In this document: positions 1 through 11,440 of the stretch, piece by piece
Layout: the number at the start of each line of letters is the position of its first letter
How positions within the stretch are numbered: position 1 is the first letter of the stretch
Assembly (NCBI RefSeq): GCF_000003815.2
Contig: NC_049989.1
Coordinates: 18,946,743 to 19,008,742, forward strand
DNA from: Branchiostoma floridae
Lineage: Eukaryota; Chordata; Leptocardii; Amphioxiformes; Branchiostomatidae
Reading direction: 5' to 3'
DNA: 62,000 nucleotides
Position numbers and translations under genes: made by a program
Notes under the pieces: generated by a model
The model's database searches: none
Told to the model about the DNA's origin: nothing
Seen by the model: only the letters and a program-made list of their open reading frames with translations

Positions 1-3000
1 ATCGTACACATCCTGCCCGAGGAGCATCTGCTGCTCGCCTCGTCTAAAAGGGTCAAAGGTCAGTCATCTCTTTACTGATCTCATGTCCAGAGTACTCTCT
101 GTAGAGGTATACCCATCTTGTGTCCAGAGTACTCTGTGAGCCACATTTTCATCCAAATCCCTTGAAGATCTCACTCTCTCTTCCTCCCTCTCTAACTCTC
201 TCCCTCTCTCACTTTTTACCTTTCCCTCTTTCTCCCCCTCTCTCCTTTGCCTATTCTCCTGTCAGTTTCAAAGGCCTTGCACCCAGTAACCATTGCAAAC
301 TGGTGCCAAATGGCCACCTTAACCAGCTGAAGGTTTGGTAAAATAACACACGAGTAGTTGGGATGAAAGCAAGTTTTGAATTTTTGTTGCTGTGTCGTTG
401 TAACGACCTTGTAACAACCTGTCCATTCCTGATAGAAGTAACTAAATTTCCTGGGAAAAATGTCAAAGTTGAACTTGTGATTACTGAAATTTCTGCTACA
501 ATAGTTTTCTACAAGCCAGTGACTGGCACTACAAAGGCATGTAGTTAGCAGAACAGTTTTGTCTAAGAATAACAACTAGCGTTCCACAACATCTACAGTA
601 CTTTATCCTTGATCAACATTAGGCCACAGCAAGTAAATTTTATGGATGACATCCTCTGCAGACTGCAAAAATAATGAGATAGGGCTAAAAAAAAAACAAG
701 ATGGGCAAAAAAAACAAGATGGCAAATTTTCAAAATAGATGTCGTAACAAGACTTGAGGTGACAAAATATGGCATCACAGCCAACAAGGCATTCATTCCT
801 GTATATAGAAGTGCACCAATGTAGTTAAAGTGACACTAGTATGGTAGACTAGTATCATTAACCATTTTGGCAACTACACTCATAGCTTCCATAGTTGTGC
901 CACTTTTACAACTATCTATCAAGTTGCACCTCTGCAACTACAGTCAATGCTACAGAGTCTCTAGTGTCAATTCTACATACAATGAATAAGTTACAACACA
1001 ACCTTTACCCATTTTCGTCTATCCAGCCTTGCCTTAAGAAGAAAAAACTTCTTGTTTTTTTTTCTGAAATCAGGCGAAAATTAATGAGCGTGCGGATGTC
1101 ATCCATAAAATTTAATTGCTGTGGCCTTAAAGAGGGTCAACAGTCCTGACCTTGTGTGCAGAGCATCCTATTTACATGTACGTAGTTGTACAGATCTGTA
1201 AGCTTCAGAAGTTGAATTTCATTGCCCGTCTTTGTAATGACCTGCTGATGCGACAGAGGTGAATTTGGTTCCAGGATGTCAAAAGGCCAAACTTGAACTT
1301 GTAATTACAGGAAATTCTAAATGACTCTGATGATAAAAATTTATTCTATGCAGCTTTGACTGGTCCCAGAGAACAGATTTCTAGTCCCCTAAAATGTTCA
1401 CTACCCCTCAGGGCTGTCCCCAGGACCCATCCTTCTGTCCTGGGACGGAAATTTACTTGTTGGGACAGAAAATGTTCCACCTCGTCCGTCCCAAAATTCA
1501 GAGCTTCATGATGAAAAATCAATGAAAATGTATTCTCATAACCTTATGACAACATATTTAGCAACAAAGATCAATTATATTGGATCTCAAACAATGAATG
1601 GGACAGAAAGAATTTCAAAGCTGGGAACAGCTCTGCTACCCCTACTATTAGTACCAGTAGATGAAATGTAAGAAATTCTTATACGAGTACAAAGTACAAC
1701 TTTCAGTCTTTCCTTGATCTGAGTTGTTGGATGGAGAAAACACAGTAATCTGACAGTATAATGTGATATAATTGCTGGGACAGGTGGGGTATAAATAAGT
1801 CCTAATGATTCCTGTAGTTGTGCGAGAGGTCACCAGGGGTCAGGCTTGTCTCCTCTCATACAGATCAACAGGCAGACTTCCTGCAGAAAATACTCGTTAG
1901 ATCTGAAAATGCTCCCAGGGTTTCAACAAGTTAATGAATTTTAAAGGCTTCTATAACTCTAAAAGTTAGGGCAAAAAGTAAAATATAGATAGAAGCATGC
2001 TGTTTCTCATGTGAAAACAATTACCCTCCAATTTGGCTTATGGTTACTTTGTGAAAGCTAGGAGAAACATAGGACCTTCCCTTGGTGCTGAATTGGCCAT
2101 CCATCTAGTACTGTAAATGCAGAAATGTTCGCGGTGGATTAATGTTCGTGGTTTTCGCGGTGACCACTTCACCGCGTACTTAAAACCACCGCAAACATTT
2201 TTCTATTATAGTATGAGTCTGCAGTCTATGGTGTTACCTCAAAATTAAATCCACTGCGAAAAGTCCTTTTTTCCGCTACCGCGAATTTAAATCCCCGCGA
2301 ACTTAAATGCATTTACAGTATTATATGATAATATAAACACAAAGCGAATATACATTTCTATTTTCAGCCCTGATCCTAGATGCTAGAAGAGATAATGATA
2401 AGCTACCACAACATTGGTAGCTAGAGAATATGAAATCTTCCTTAGGCCACACTGACGTATATACTGTACACGGTGTCTCTATCTGAGTCAAGATTGTATT
2501 GATTGTTCACTTCTGTCTCCAGCTGTGATCCTACATGTAGAAGAGATCGCGATAGACTGCCATAACAAGGAACTGGAGAACATGAAATCCTCTACATGTA
2601 TACTGCACACATTTTTTGTTTGTTGTGTCTCTATCTAGATGAAGATTATAATGATTCTTTACTTCTATCTCCAGCCCTGATCCTAGAAGAGATCGCGATC
2701 GACTGCCATAACAAGGAGCTGGAGAATATGGAATCCTCCTCTATACATAGTATAGTACTGTACACAGTGATGAAGATTGTAATGATTGTTTACTTCTGTC
2801 TCCAGCTCTGATCCTAGAGGAGATAGCAATCGACTGCCATAACAAGGAGCTTGAGAACATGCTGCTTCATGAGGCCCAGGAGCTGCACCTCTCGTCGCTG
2901 GCCCTCGCCATCCGGGCCTTCGGCGTGGTGAACGTGCAGACGGCCAAGCACTACGGCAACCTGGGAAGGCTTTACCAGTCCATGCAGAGGTACAAGGTCA

Positions 3001-5803
3001 GGAGGAGTTCTTTAATTTTTTCTTAACTGAATCATTCTTTTACATTCTTCAGTGGCGGCTGCTGCACTGGGTGAAAATATGTTGGGGGATGGGCGTCGCC
3101 CTCAATATTCTCAATAGAAATGCCATTAAGCTTGGCTTAGTCTGCCTCAAAATGCAAGAAATAGCACTTGAGAGGGTCAAGATTTGAAAATTTTCCCAGA
3201 GGAGCATGTCCCTGGAACCCCCTGCATGTGCTGAAAATTAGGTCAGGAATAGTTCCAACATCTTCCTGTAAAAGCTGTAAATTTTCGCACATGCTTTGAG
3301 CCAATTAAGGCCTTGGTTCAATGGGATTGATGGTTTGGTAGGTCAATTGAACCTAGCCCTTCTAAAGGCCCTTTCAAATGCCATTGTTAAGAATTGAGTC
3401 AGGATGGCTGAGCAGTCTTAGGTGCTGTGCTCAGGTCACAGTCTGGTTATGCAGGCGTTGGTCCAAAGCCCACATCTAAGTGTTTTTTCTTTGTTCAACA
3501 TACATTTAATGTCTTTTGATAGGAAATTCATGTAGACCAATTCCAGACTTTATTGTTGAACCGCTCTTTTTTTATGTGATTTTGTTTAACCCTTAAACTG
3601 CCTTAAACTGAGTTTAAGCCCTATAAAATGCTATCAGTGCCAGGGTTGTCCGCTGACCTCCAAAAAGAAACCCCCGAACAAGGCCAAAGTCCCTAACTTC
3701 CAGGGTTTGTGCACTAGACGCACGCAAATCTGCTACAAATGTACTTCAGGGGAATACGCTATCCCGGATATATCCGGGCGCGACACACAGGGCTTGTATA
3801 TGTGTGCCGGATATATCCAGGCTTTGCAGTTTAAGGGTTTAACATAAAGGCTTTCTTCCTCAAAATATGCACAGACCAGCTTATTTGAAAGGCTTTCTTG
3901 TTTTTCCACGTTTCTCCCCAGGAAGCCGAGGAGATGCACCTGAAGGCTATCGACATCAAGGAGAAGCTGTTGGGGCAGGAGGATTACGAGGTGGCGCTGT
4001 CCGTCGGACATCTCGCCTCGCTGTACAACTACGACATGAACCGCTACGATCAGGCGGAACAGCTGTACCTCAGATCTATCTCCATAGGTCAGTTTTTACT
4101 GTTGCTTTCCTGGGTACTACATTAGAGCTTCTGGTTTGATATCTGGTGTAACAGTTGTGGATATGCCATGGTCACGATTATTGGGTGGTAGTATCCTTTT
4201 TGTTGCAAATTTTGTTTCTTTGTAACAGGCTAAGACATTTAGGGATGAACAAATTGATGTTCTCAGATTTAAAAAAAATGGTAAATGTGAAAAAAGGAAA
4301 AAAGGAGTTACCGACAAGCCTGAGGAGAAAGTCTGTCAAATAGTTTATGGGAGTCAATATAGCCAGATACAAATTCATTTGTGGCGTCGTGCGTGGCGTA
4401 ACTGGTAGAGCTTTCGGCTCGGAATCTATGGGTCCTGAGTTCGATTCCCACCGTGCCCCCGACGTTGTGCCCTTGGGAAAGGCACTTTACACGACTTTCC
4501 TTCTGTCTGTACCGTGTATGTGGCATTGTTAATATAAGTTAAAACTTGAGTGCAGTGCCGCATCGTCCTCGTCTGTCCAAAAGCAAATAGAAAAAAAAAA
4601 AAAATTCATTGAAAATGTGGATTATTCACATGTCACTTCCTGTCAAGTGCCCCCACAGTAATATATACATCATACAGACATGTGGAGTACACCTTTGTTT
4701 ACCTTCTTATTTTGTATCAATGTATTCCCTTGCAATTAGCCTTTGGGCATGAATGTGCAGAATGAACAAATAGATAAAAAATGAGTACATCCTTTGTGTT
4801 TAGGGAGGAAACTATTTGGTGACGGTTACAGCGGACTTGAGTACGACTACCGCGGCCTCATCAAGCTGTACAACTCTGTCGGGAACATTGAGAAGGTACT
4901 GTTGATTTACGACTGTTTATATTTATTGTATTTGCTTTATGTTTGGATCCACATTCTTAAGTAGATGAAGATTGTTACACCGTTATAACAGTAAATTATC
5001 TGTTTTGTGTTTGTTACACTCCTTTACCTTTCGGACTGCATTGTAAAAAATCGCATAAAACAATCATTGTATATACATGCATGTACACATGTAAATACTT
5101 TGTATAGATGAGAAGCAAACAATCTCACCTACGTAAGATTTACACATTTATATCATAAAAGAATTAAGTTTTAAAGTTGATGAAACTGTTTGCAGGTGCT
5201 GTTCTGTCCAGTGAGTCGACCCATTAGACCACACATCTGGAGTTATGCTATCGCTATATCTAATGTAATTTGCAGGCCTCTTCCCTCTTCTTAACCCTTA
5301 AACTGCCAAGCCCGCATATATCTGGCACACATATACATCCCCTGTGTGCCACGCCCGAATATATCTGGGATAGCGTATTCCCCCGAAGTAGCAGCTATAA
5401 ACAAAACATCTGGAGCTAAGCTATCTCACTATATCTATTGTTTGCAGGCCTCTTCCCTCTTCTTAAGATGAAACTGTAACTTTGATGACACTTTTCGCTG
5501 GTTTTCGAGTACCACGAGATCCTGAACAGCTGGAAACAGCTGCGAGACCTACAAACAAACATCTGGAGCTAAGCTATCTCACTATATCTATTGTTTGCAG
5601 GCCTCTTCCCTCTTCTTAAGGTAAAACTGTAACTTTGATTACGCTTTTCGCAGGTTTTGGAGTACCACGAGATCCTGAACAGCTGGAACCAGCTGCGAGA
5701 CCGCGCCGTGCCCATCAAGGACGCGCTCCAAGACGTTGAGAACTCGGAGAGATCCACGGAGCAGGTCATCCAACAATTTCTCGAGTCGTCGTCGTGTTCA
5801 TAG
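1..5803 (+). CDS. APPBP2: APPBP2 (amyloid protein-binding protein 2), 3' part, five exons
   Basis: In vertebrates APPBP2 (PAT1) is a TPR-rich protein that binds the basolateral sorting signal of amyloid precursor protein, associates with microtubules, and acts as a substrate receptor for a Cullin-2 ubiquitin ligase. Exons read here are 1-58 (cut by the window edge), 2806-2996, 3922-4087, 4804-4895 and 5654-5803. All introns are GT-AG and the codon phases join cleanly (58, 191, 166 and 92 nt, then the terminal exon). The protein reads through HLLLASSKRVK, LILEEIAIDCHNKE, AKHYGNLGRLYQSM, GQEDYEVALSVGHLASLYNY and SGLEYDYRGLIKLYNS, which are family-specific TPR-region stretches, and ends in SSSCS at TAG 5801-5803. 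Only the C-terminal ~219 residues are present; the start codon lies to the left of the window. The identification is secure from the continuous family match. The function is taken from the family. Confidence 0.95.
622..1126. repeat. Foldback element, GGCC(A)-type inverted ends
   Basis: GGCCACAGCAAGTAAATTTT followed by ATGGATGACATC at the left is mirrored at 1093-1126 by GATGTCATCCATAAAATTT and AATTGCTGTGGCC. Related foldback copies at about 10322-10700, 25600-25983 and 38625-39063 share GATGTCATCCA-type ends and an inner GTTGCAAAATGAGCAAA motif. No transposase is visible, so it is classed as non-autonomous. Confidence 0.7.
2109..2320. repeat. MITE with TACTGTAAATGCAGAAAT ends, copy 1
   Basis: The element is bounded by TA and has ends CTGTAAATGCAGAAATGTTC and GAACTTAAATGCATTTACAG as inverted repeats, 212 bp in total. 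TA at both borders suits a Tc1/mariner-type target-site duplication. A second, more diverged copy lies at 6221-6407. It sits in the first APPBP2 intron. Confidence 0.85.
2368..2805 (+). repeat. Three decayed tandem copies of an APPBP2 exon start plus its acceptor
   Basis: The acceptor and first ~65 nt of the exon starting at 2806 recur upstream with copy bodies at about 2368, 2523 and 2675 (spacing 155, 152 and 131 nt). Each has a pyrimidine tract and CAG in front. The 2675 copy is closest and still reads LILEEIAIDCHNKELEN in frame; the 2368 copy is the most eroded. Only the 2806 copy continues into the rest of the exon and a donor. Confidence 0.85.
3398..3480 (+). pseudogene. tRNA-Leu(CAG)-like pseudogene or SINE head
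   Basis: The stretch resembles a tRNA-Leu with a long variable arm: a 5' end GTCAGGATGGCTGAGC, a CAG anticodon in context CTCAGGT, and a degraded B box (GGTCCAAAGCC instead of GGTTCGAATCC). The expected 3' acceptor strand TCCTGAC is absent. It is therefore not a working tRNA; it is either a retro-pseudogene or the head of an old SINE. Confidence 0.6.
3589..3842. repeat. Foldback element with AACCCTTAAACTGC ends (MITE-like)
   Basis: Left end AACCCTTAAACTGCC and right end GCAGTTTAAGGGTT form inverted termini about 250 bp apart. The right half contains ATCCCGGATATATCCGGGCG. A related partial copy in inverted orientation lies at about 5293-5395 in the last APPBP2 intron, with the same ATATATCTGG, GTGTGCC and GATAGCGTATTCCCC motifs. 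No coding capacity. Confidence 0.65.
4383..4602 (+). mobile_element. tRNA-derived SINE, near full length, with poly-A tail
   Basis: The element has a tRNA-like head with A box TGGCGTAACTGGTAGAGC and B box GAGTTCGATTCCC. A body follows with CCCTTGGGAAAGGCACTT, CTGTCTGTACCGTGTATGTGG and GTTAATATAAGTT. It ends in an A-rich tail at about 4589-4602. The same head-body-tail order is seen at 15530-15812. It lies in an APPBP2 intron. Confidence 0.85.
5228..5653 (+). repeat. Tandem copies of the final APPBP2 intron end and exon start
   Basis: An intron segment beginning ACATCTGGAGCTAAGCTATC and containing GCAGGCCTCTTCCCTC occurs at about 5232, 5408 and 5561. At 5501-5550 there is also a copy of the first ~48 nt of the last coding exon, 153 nt upstream of the real one. 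In this copy the acceptor CGCAG has become CGCTG, so the AG is lost. An inserted partial foldback element lies at 5293-5395. Confidence 0.8.
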
Positions 5804-6220
5804 TACCGGTTTGACCTAGACCAAAAAATGTGTACAAAGATAATAAGAGAGACCATAGACTTTAACACCTAGGGATGAAAATTAGATATGACAAGTATGA
5901 AATATATATATATGTATCTATAATGCATATGTCTTAAATAATATGAGATCACTGAGGAACCTTAAATAAGAGCTGTTTCATATAGTTTGCAGCTGCCAAA
6001 TTGTCTTGATTCCATATTTTATGTCACGTTATGTAGAGGAGGAACTGATCTGTAAGGTTTTCATGGATATTATAAACATATGATGTTTATTTAAGTCCTT
6101 AGGTCACATCAAATTAATTTCATGGCTCTTGAAATTGCCTTTGTTCCTTTATTTGTGCTTCAAGATTGGTTTAAGATAAAAATCACCATAATGGGTATGA
6201 ATCAAACCCCAAATGTTTGA

Positions 6221-6407
6221 TACTGTAAATGCAGAAATATTTGTGGTGGCTTTATGTTTCGCGTTTTTTGCGTAGCCAATTCATTTTTTCCATGGCAGTA
6301 AGAGACTACAGTGCATGGTGCTACCGCGAACTTAAGACCACCTCAAACAATCCTTTTTCCCGCTTCCTCAAAATTAAATTCCCATGAACTTATATGCATT
6401 TACGGTA
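6221..6407. repeat. MITE with TACTGTAAATGCAGAAAT ends, copy 2
   Basis: Starts TACTGTAAATGCAGAAATAT and ends TATGCATTTACGGTA. It shares the interior order of the copy at 2109-2320, including GGTGCTACCGCGAACTTAAG. About 187 bp, downstream of APPBP2. Confidence 0.85.
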
Positions 6408-6663
6408 TATTTTGGCACCAACAGTTGAACTGAAAGAAAGCCCATGGCATACATTGTATATTACACCATATCATATATCACACAATGTCTCTTTGCCAGG
6501 GGCTCATACAGAATTGGCCTCCTCCTTCAAGGGGGGTAGTCAGTCAGACATGAGATAGCAGGATTTGGTCAGGCTGACGGCTTATTAAGTTCTTTGCTTT
6601 CTTGACTCTATTTGTGGCTACTGTGGTATGATTTGGGCACATATGATTCACAGAATTCCTGTT

Positions 6664-6912
6664 AAATTTCCTGCAACTCCATCTAGCCTGATTAAATTGC
6701 ACTTATAGCAGCCCACCCAACAGTGGAGGTTGTGGTACACAGACTACAACTCCAACAATTTCCTCAACTCAATCTTTCCTGCAATTCCATCTAGCCTGCT
6801 TAAATTGCGCTTATAGCAGCCCGCCCAACGTTCGGGGAGGGTCCAGGTACAGCCCTGGTACAGCGGAGTTTGTGTTACACAGACCACAGTTCCAACAATT
6901 TCCTGCAAAATC
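6664..6912 (+). repeat. Two tandem units of a dispersed repeat
   Basis: TAAATTGCACTTATAGCAGCC with ACACAGACTACAACTCCAAC (about 6692-6760) is repeated as TAAATTGCGCTTATAGCAGCC with ACACAGACCACAGTTCCAAC (about 6798-6900). A related unit lies at about 47020-47140, including TTTGTGTTACACAGAC and TACAGCCCTGG. Non-coding. Confidence 0.65.
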
Positions 6913-7486
6913 TGAGACCCCAGAAATTAAAGTGATGTGGCCGTAGGGTACTGATTTGTCCTGTGAGTGTGTAAAGCCCTTTTTTTTCTTCGGTAGCACT
7001 TGATTTGCCAGACTGAGTCAATCGGGGACTCAGCCGCTTAATCATACTCTTTATTTATGTCTCTCTTTAAACTTACCAAGTGACACCACAAATAACTAAA
7101 ACAATAGAGGGTTTGTAGATTTTCAACTCAGGAGACTTTAAGTACTTATAACTTAACACTTAAGTTCATTTTAACAACAAACACTCGCTTTGAAGTGAAG
7201 AAAGCACTGGCAAGCTTGAAATTATGGCACTAAATTAAAGTCTTTATTGAAGTTTAGAGGAGTGAGGAATTGTGAATCACTTTTAGTGTTACTGATAACT
7301 AATGTTTGAAGTCAACATGCCAAATACACCATTTATAATTACACAATGTAAGATTACCACATTGGAAAGTGTGGAACTGTGGCATAAATGTTACAGAATT
7401 CAGATCATAGCATCAAACTAATGATATGTTATGAATTGTCCATGAAGGCTGGACATCTATGTAATAAAATACAATAGTAGATACCC

Positions 7487-7622
7487 AAGCAACTGGATAT
7501 GATTTTGGAAACAGTCAGATATTTCAAATAGTATCCACTATGTTTTGTCGGTAACACTGAGTAAGACCTTGTAGGGGATGCTACTTGAAACGTCTGACCA
7601 CGTCCAAAATCATATCCGGATG
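7487..7622. repeat. Short foldback (MITE-like) element
   Basis: GGATATGATTTTGGA at the left pairs with TCCAAAATCATATCC at the right. Just inside, TCAGATATTTCAAATAG pairs imperfectly with CTACTTGAAACGTCTGA. The two nested inverted repeats are about 130 bp across. Confidence 0.65.
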
Positions 7623-7989
7623 CGTTGGCAGATGCTATTCATTTCTGTGTAATGCATTCAGGTTATTTCCTCTTATTGTTGAGAAAACTATATATATACT
7701 GTTAGGAATGATGGCAACATTCTGTCCATGTGGAGAAAGGCAGTGATATTCACTGCTGATGTGTTTGTAAATACAATTTTTCTGTATAGTCAACCTTATA
7801 TAGAGTTTAAGTTTTCTTGACACGCATAGTTCCTAACTTTACATTTAAGTTGTTCCTCTTGAAGAAGAATTGATGCGCAGAAGACGGACACTGTTCACTT
7901 CTTTTGATTTTAGAATGGCGAAAATAAAACTGCAACATGCACATGAGGATGAAGTAAAATTTTATGATGCATTTTGTGTGGATTTTGTC

Positions 7990-8205
7990 TGTCATGTAGT
8001 ACCTGTCAAGCATGTATAGAGACCACTTGGGATGGAGCCTTGCTCTTTTGGTGGGCTCTTTAATATGCATGAGGTGAGTGAAGTGAGGAAAGTCGTGAAA
8101 AGTTAACAAGTCACAAGGGCATAATACCAGCTGCACATGGCAGCAGATTCGAACCCACGACCTCCAGGGTCTGAGCCAAACGCAACCATTACGCCACACC
8201 GTCAC
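7990..8205 (-). mobile_element. tRNA-derived SINE on the minus strand
   Basis: Read on the minus strand, an A box GTGTGGCGTAATGGTTGCG and B box GTGGGTTCGAATCTG are followed by GCCCTTGTGACTTG and CACGACTTTCCTCACTTC. This body resembles that of the SINEs at 4383 and 15530. There is no CCA end and no tRNA acceptor pairing, so it is not a tRNA gene. Confidence 0.7.
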
Positions 8206-8619
8206 TTATGCCTCAATTCTGAATCTTATCATCAGCAAGCCTAAAGGAGTCCTAAACTCCAGAAGAGAGTGTTATTTTCCGATAGATAGATATATTAATT
8301 TTAGGAACTAAAAATGCATACTACTTCACATTATACGACAAAGTACCCACTAGTCCCGCGTGCATTGAAAAGTATTCAGTATTCTACTATACTCCCCAAA
8401 TACTCTACTCTTCATTTAGATTAAGTAATGTCAGCCTATGGGTGAATACAATGTGTCTGACAAGGCCTGGCAAAAGTTAGCTTACAAAACAAGTTTAAGG
8501 GGCGCCCAGGCGATGTTAAACCTCGTCTTCTTATGTGTTCTTTTTTAATTTGTGAACAATTGGCCATTTTGGTGTGAACATCGCCCTCATTTATTAGCCT
8601 CCTTCACCGGCCTCTCTGG

Positions 8620-9825
8620 GAAGCTTGGCAATTTTTTTTTTGGGGGGGGGGGGGGGGTCGGGTGAAGTGGAATATGGAAAGTTGGTTGAAGGTCCTTTTG
8701 GCTTATGGTAATGCCAGGCAATAAATTTAGGTATTGAAATTGGGGGCCAAAAAGGGGGTGGGGGGTTTTAAAACCGAAAAACAAAATTTTCCGGGAAAGA
8801 TTCCCCCCGGCCAATCTTTGGCCTAAAGGGGCCAGGGTACNNNNNNNNNNNNNNNNNNNNNNNNNNNNNNNNNNNNNNNNNNNNNNNNNNNNNNNNNNNN
8901 NNNNNNNNNNNNNNNNNNNNNNNNNNNNNNNNNNNNNNNNNNNNNNNNNNNNNNNNNNNNNNNNNNNNNNNNNNNNNNNNNNNNNNNNNNNNNNNNNNNN
9001 NNNNNNNNNNNNNNNNNNNNNNNNNNNNNNNNNNNNNNNNNNNNNNNNNNNNNNNNNNNNNNNNNNNNNNNNNNNNNNNNNNNNNNNNNNNNNNNNNNNN
9101 NNNNNNNNNNNNNNNNNNNNNNNNNNNNNNNNNNNNNNNNNNNNNNNNNNNNNNNNNNNNNNNNNNNNNNNNNNNNNNNNNNNNNNNNNNNNNNNNNNNN
9201 NNNNNNNNNNNNNNNNNNNNNNNNNNNNNNNNNNNNNNNNNNNNNNNNNNNNNNNNNNNNNNNNNNNNNNNNNNNNNNNNNNNNNNNNNNNNNNNNNNNN
9301 NNNNNNNNNNNNNNNNNNNNNNNNNNNNNNNNNNNNNNNNNNNNNNNNNNNNNNNNNNNNNNNNNNNNNNNNNNNNNNNNNNNNNNNNNNNNNNNNNNNN
9401 NNNNNNNNNNNNNNNNNNNNNNNNNNNNNNNNNNNNNNNNNNNNNNNNNNNNNNNNNNNNNNNNNNNNNNNNNNNNNNNNNNNNNNNNNNNNNNNNNNNN
9501 NNNNNNNNNNNNNNNNNNNNNNNNNNNNNNNNNNNNNNNNNNNNNNNNNNNNNNNNNNNNNNNNNNNNNNNNNNNNNNNNNNNNNNNNNNNNNNNNNNNN
9601 NNNNNNNNNNNNNNNNNNNNNNNNNNNNNNNNNNNNNNNNNNNNNNNNNNNNNNNNNNNNNNNNNNNNNNNNNNNNNNNNNNNNNNNNNNNNNNNNNNNN
9701 NNNNNNNNNNNNNNNNNNNNNNNNNNNNNNNNNNNNNNNNNNNNNNNNNNNNNNNNNNNNNNNNNNNNNNNNNNNNNNNNNNNNNNNNNNNNNNNNNNNN
9801 NNNNNNNNNNNNNNNNNNNNNNNNN
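8620..9825. other. Degraded-looking copy of a repeat running into a 985-base gap
   Basis: Bases 8620-8840 follow the element at 10977-11180 position by position (a long G run, then ATTGAAATTGG, GTAAAACCGAA-type, CCCGGCC and TGGCC(A) landmarks). Many differences are runs of A, T or G replacing mixed bases. Ns fill 8841-9825. The sequence after the gap (CACGAAGCCTGGTAGAGGCT) matches the other end of the same element at about 11404. The gap therefore lies inside a second copy of that element. Confidence 0.7.
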
Positions 9826-10320
9826 CACGAAGCCTGGTAGAGGCTAACAACACGTAGCACCGCAGGTAGGATTATCAACGCCTGGGGTAATGTTAGGAAA
9901 TACGATCTGACCGCAACGAACGCACAATTCCTTCTATTGATTTACAAAAGTATAAGTGAGATGGATGGATTATATAACGTAAAGACAATGAGGAGGAAAT
10001 TGGCAGCTCGTTGCATCAGACACCCTGACATTATTTATAGCTCTTCTGGGAACCTCATAAAACCAACGTGTTCGCTTCGCTCCCTCGGTGGTTTATTCGG
10101 TGGTTATAGCAAAGGACCAGGCGTTATGACACCATATACACCGCGGGGCGGGTCATTAACCCTTCATTATGACATTTTGTCATCATCACATCTCTGCAGT
10201 TTTCAGTAGAGAAGAGCACGCAGGGTAGCGTTTATATAATACAGGAACGTTAGCTGGTGAGTGGGCCACTACCTTGGAGACCGATCGCGAGGGACAGGTA
10301 TTTGGAGTGGGTCACAACAC
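9826..10320. other. Intergenic sequence, no gene seen
   Basis: After the tail of the gapped element I see no exon with splice signals, no RNA gene and no convincing inverted ends. The open frame at 9937-10209 has no recognisable protein features. Confidence 0.5.
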
Positions 10321-10321
10321 G

Positions 10322-10700
10322 CCGTGTTGCTTTGATTTGATTATATCCATGCTGATTTGATCCACGCGCTCACCAATGCAGTTGTTGTGCAAAAAAGATT
10401 GATTGATTGGTTGGTTGGTTGATTTTCGCCCGCTTCCAAAAAAAAAAAAATTTAAACCGCATTGTAAATCACACAAAGCGGCTGAAAAATGAGCAAATGT
10501 ATGCCGTAGATTGCAAAAATAATATCGAAAAACGTATACTAGCGTCATAGAATGTCAACGTTAATCCAAAGGATTGTTTTTCAAACCAAAGAGAAGAAAT
10601 TTCGTGACTAAAATTAGTCTCCAGGGAACCTAGAAAAGAGAAGGAAAATGCGTCGAGGGACGCCAAAGACCAATTTCATTGACAACTTTGACAAGAACTG
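10322..10700. repeat. Foldback-family copy (GGCC/ATTTGATTATATCCA type)
   Basis: GATTTGATTATATCCATGC, a run of A after CGCCCGCTTCC, then GCGGCTGAAAAATGAGCAAA and GCCGTAGATTGCAAAAATAA follow the same internal order as the copies at 25600-25983 and 38625-39063. Its right end is eroded, so the border is approximate. Confidence 0.55.
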
Positions 10701-10959
10701 GCACCAACTTTACTGAGGTAAAGGAAATCAAATCCCTGATGGGGCCGGGGACACCTTCAAGCAATAAGGCAGTTGAGATTTTGTTTGGTTTGGGGTGCGT
10801 GTAAATTCATAAGACAAACTCCCATCATTTTTGTTTGTATCGGGTAACTTGTCCATCATTTACCTAAACTTGTCACCAACTTAGTTAACAACAAGGGCTA
10901 AGTCTATAAAAACATAATAGCTGTTGCTGGATCTTGTTTGTTACCCAACTACCTTGTAC

Positions 10960-11440
10960 CTTGACCTCCTGGTAGTTTTGGGGGGGGGGGGGGGGCAAGG
11001 TAGACAGGAAGATGGAGAGTTGTCTGCAGGCCCTTCTGCCTCCTGCTACAGCCAGCCGACAAATCTAGCTATTGAAATTGGTGGTGAGAAGGGTGGTGGT
11101 GGGTTGTAAAACCGAAGAGCAGAGTATTCGGGGAGAGACACCGCCCGGCCGAGCTTTGGGCGAAAGTGGCCAGGTCACCAGGTCTGTTGAAGACGTACTG
11201 ATCTAGTGTCTACCAGACTCCCACCTGGCCGAAGAATTTGGCCAAGTTTAACACTTGTAGGCAAATTAATCCCTATCATTATTAATCCCAACATTTGGCC
11301 AGCCTGGGCCTTAGGTCACAAACTGTACTCCTCGGCCATCTAACTCCTTTGGCTTCTGTATGGCATGTTATCCGTCTATATTTGTCCAATTTTTACTATT
11401 TTTCCACGACCTGTGGAGCCTGGTAGAGGCTAGTGCTGGC
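10960..11440. repeat. Non-coding mobile repeat, G-run to GCCTGGTAGAGGCTAG
   Basis: This is the most complete copy of the element that is broken by the gap at 8841-9825. It starts near CTCCTGGTAGTTTT and a G run, and ends at GGAGCCTGGTAGAGGCTAG. The right arm (TATGGCATGTTATC, TTTGTCCAATTTTTACTATT) is shared with the foldback at 19215-19411. No protein-coding capacity. Confidence 0.65.

Larger units (their letters stand above)
5804..7490 (+). other. Probable APPBP2 3'UTR
   Basis: Non-coding sequence follows the stop. The first convincing plus-strand poly-A signal is AATAAA at 7463-7468, so the transcript may run to about 7490. The stretch contains a MITE (6221-6407) and duplicated repeat units (6664-6912). 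The extent is inferred only from the signal position. Confidence 0.35.

Noticed and set aside
3398-3480. Functional tRNA-Leu gene
   Set aside because: The 3' acceptor strand and a proper B box are missing.
8587-9878. Long minus-strand open frames across 8841-9825
   Set aside because: They exist only because Ns contain no stops.
9937-10209. 90-codon plus-strand frame
   Set aside because: No promoter, splice or family signal; embedded among repeats.
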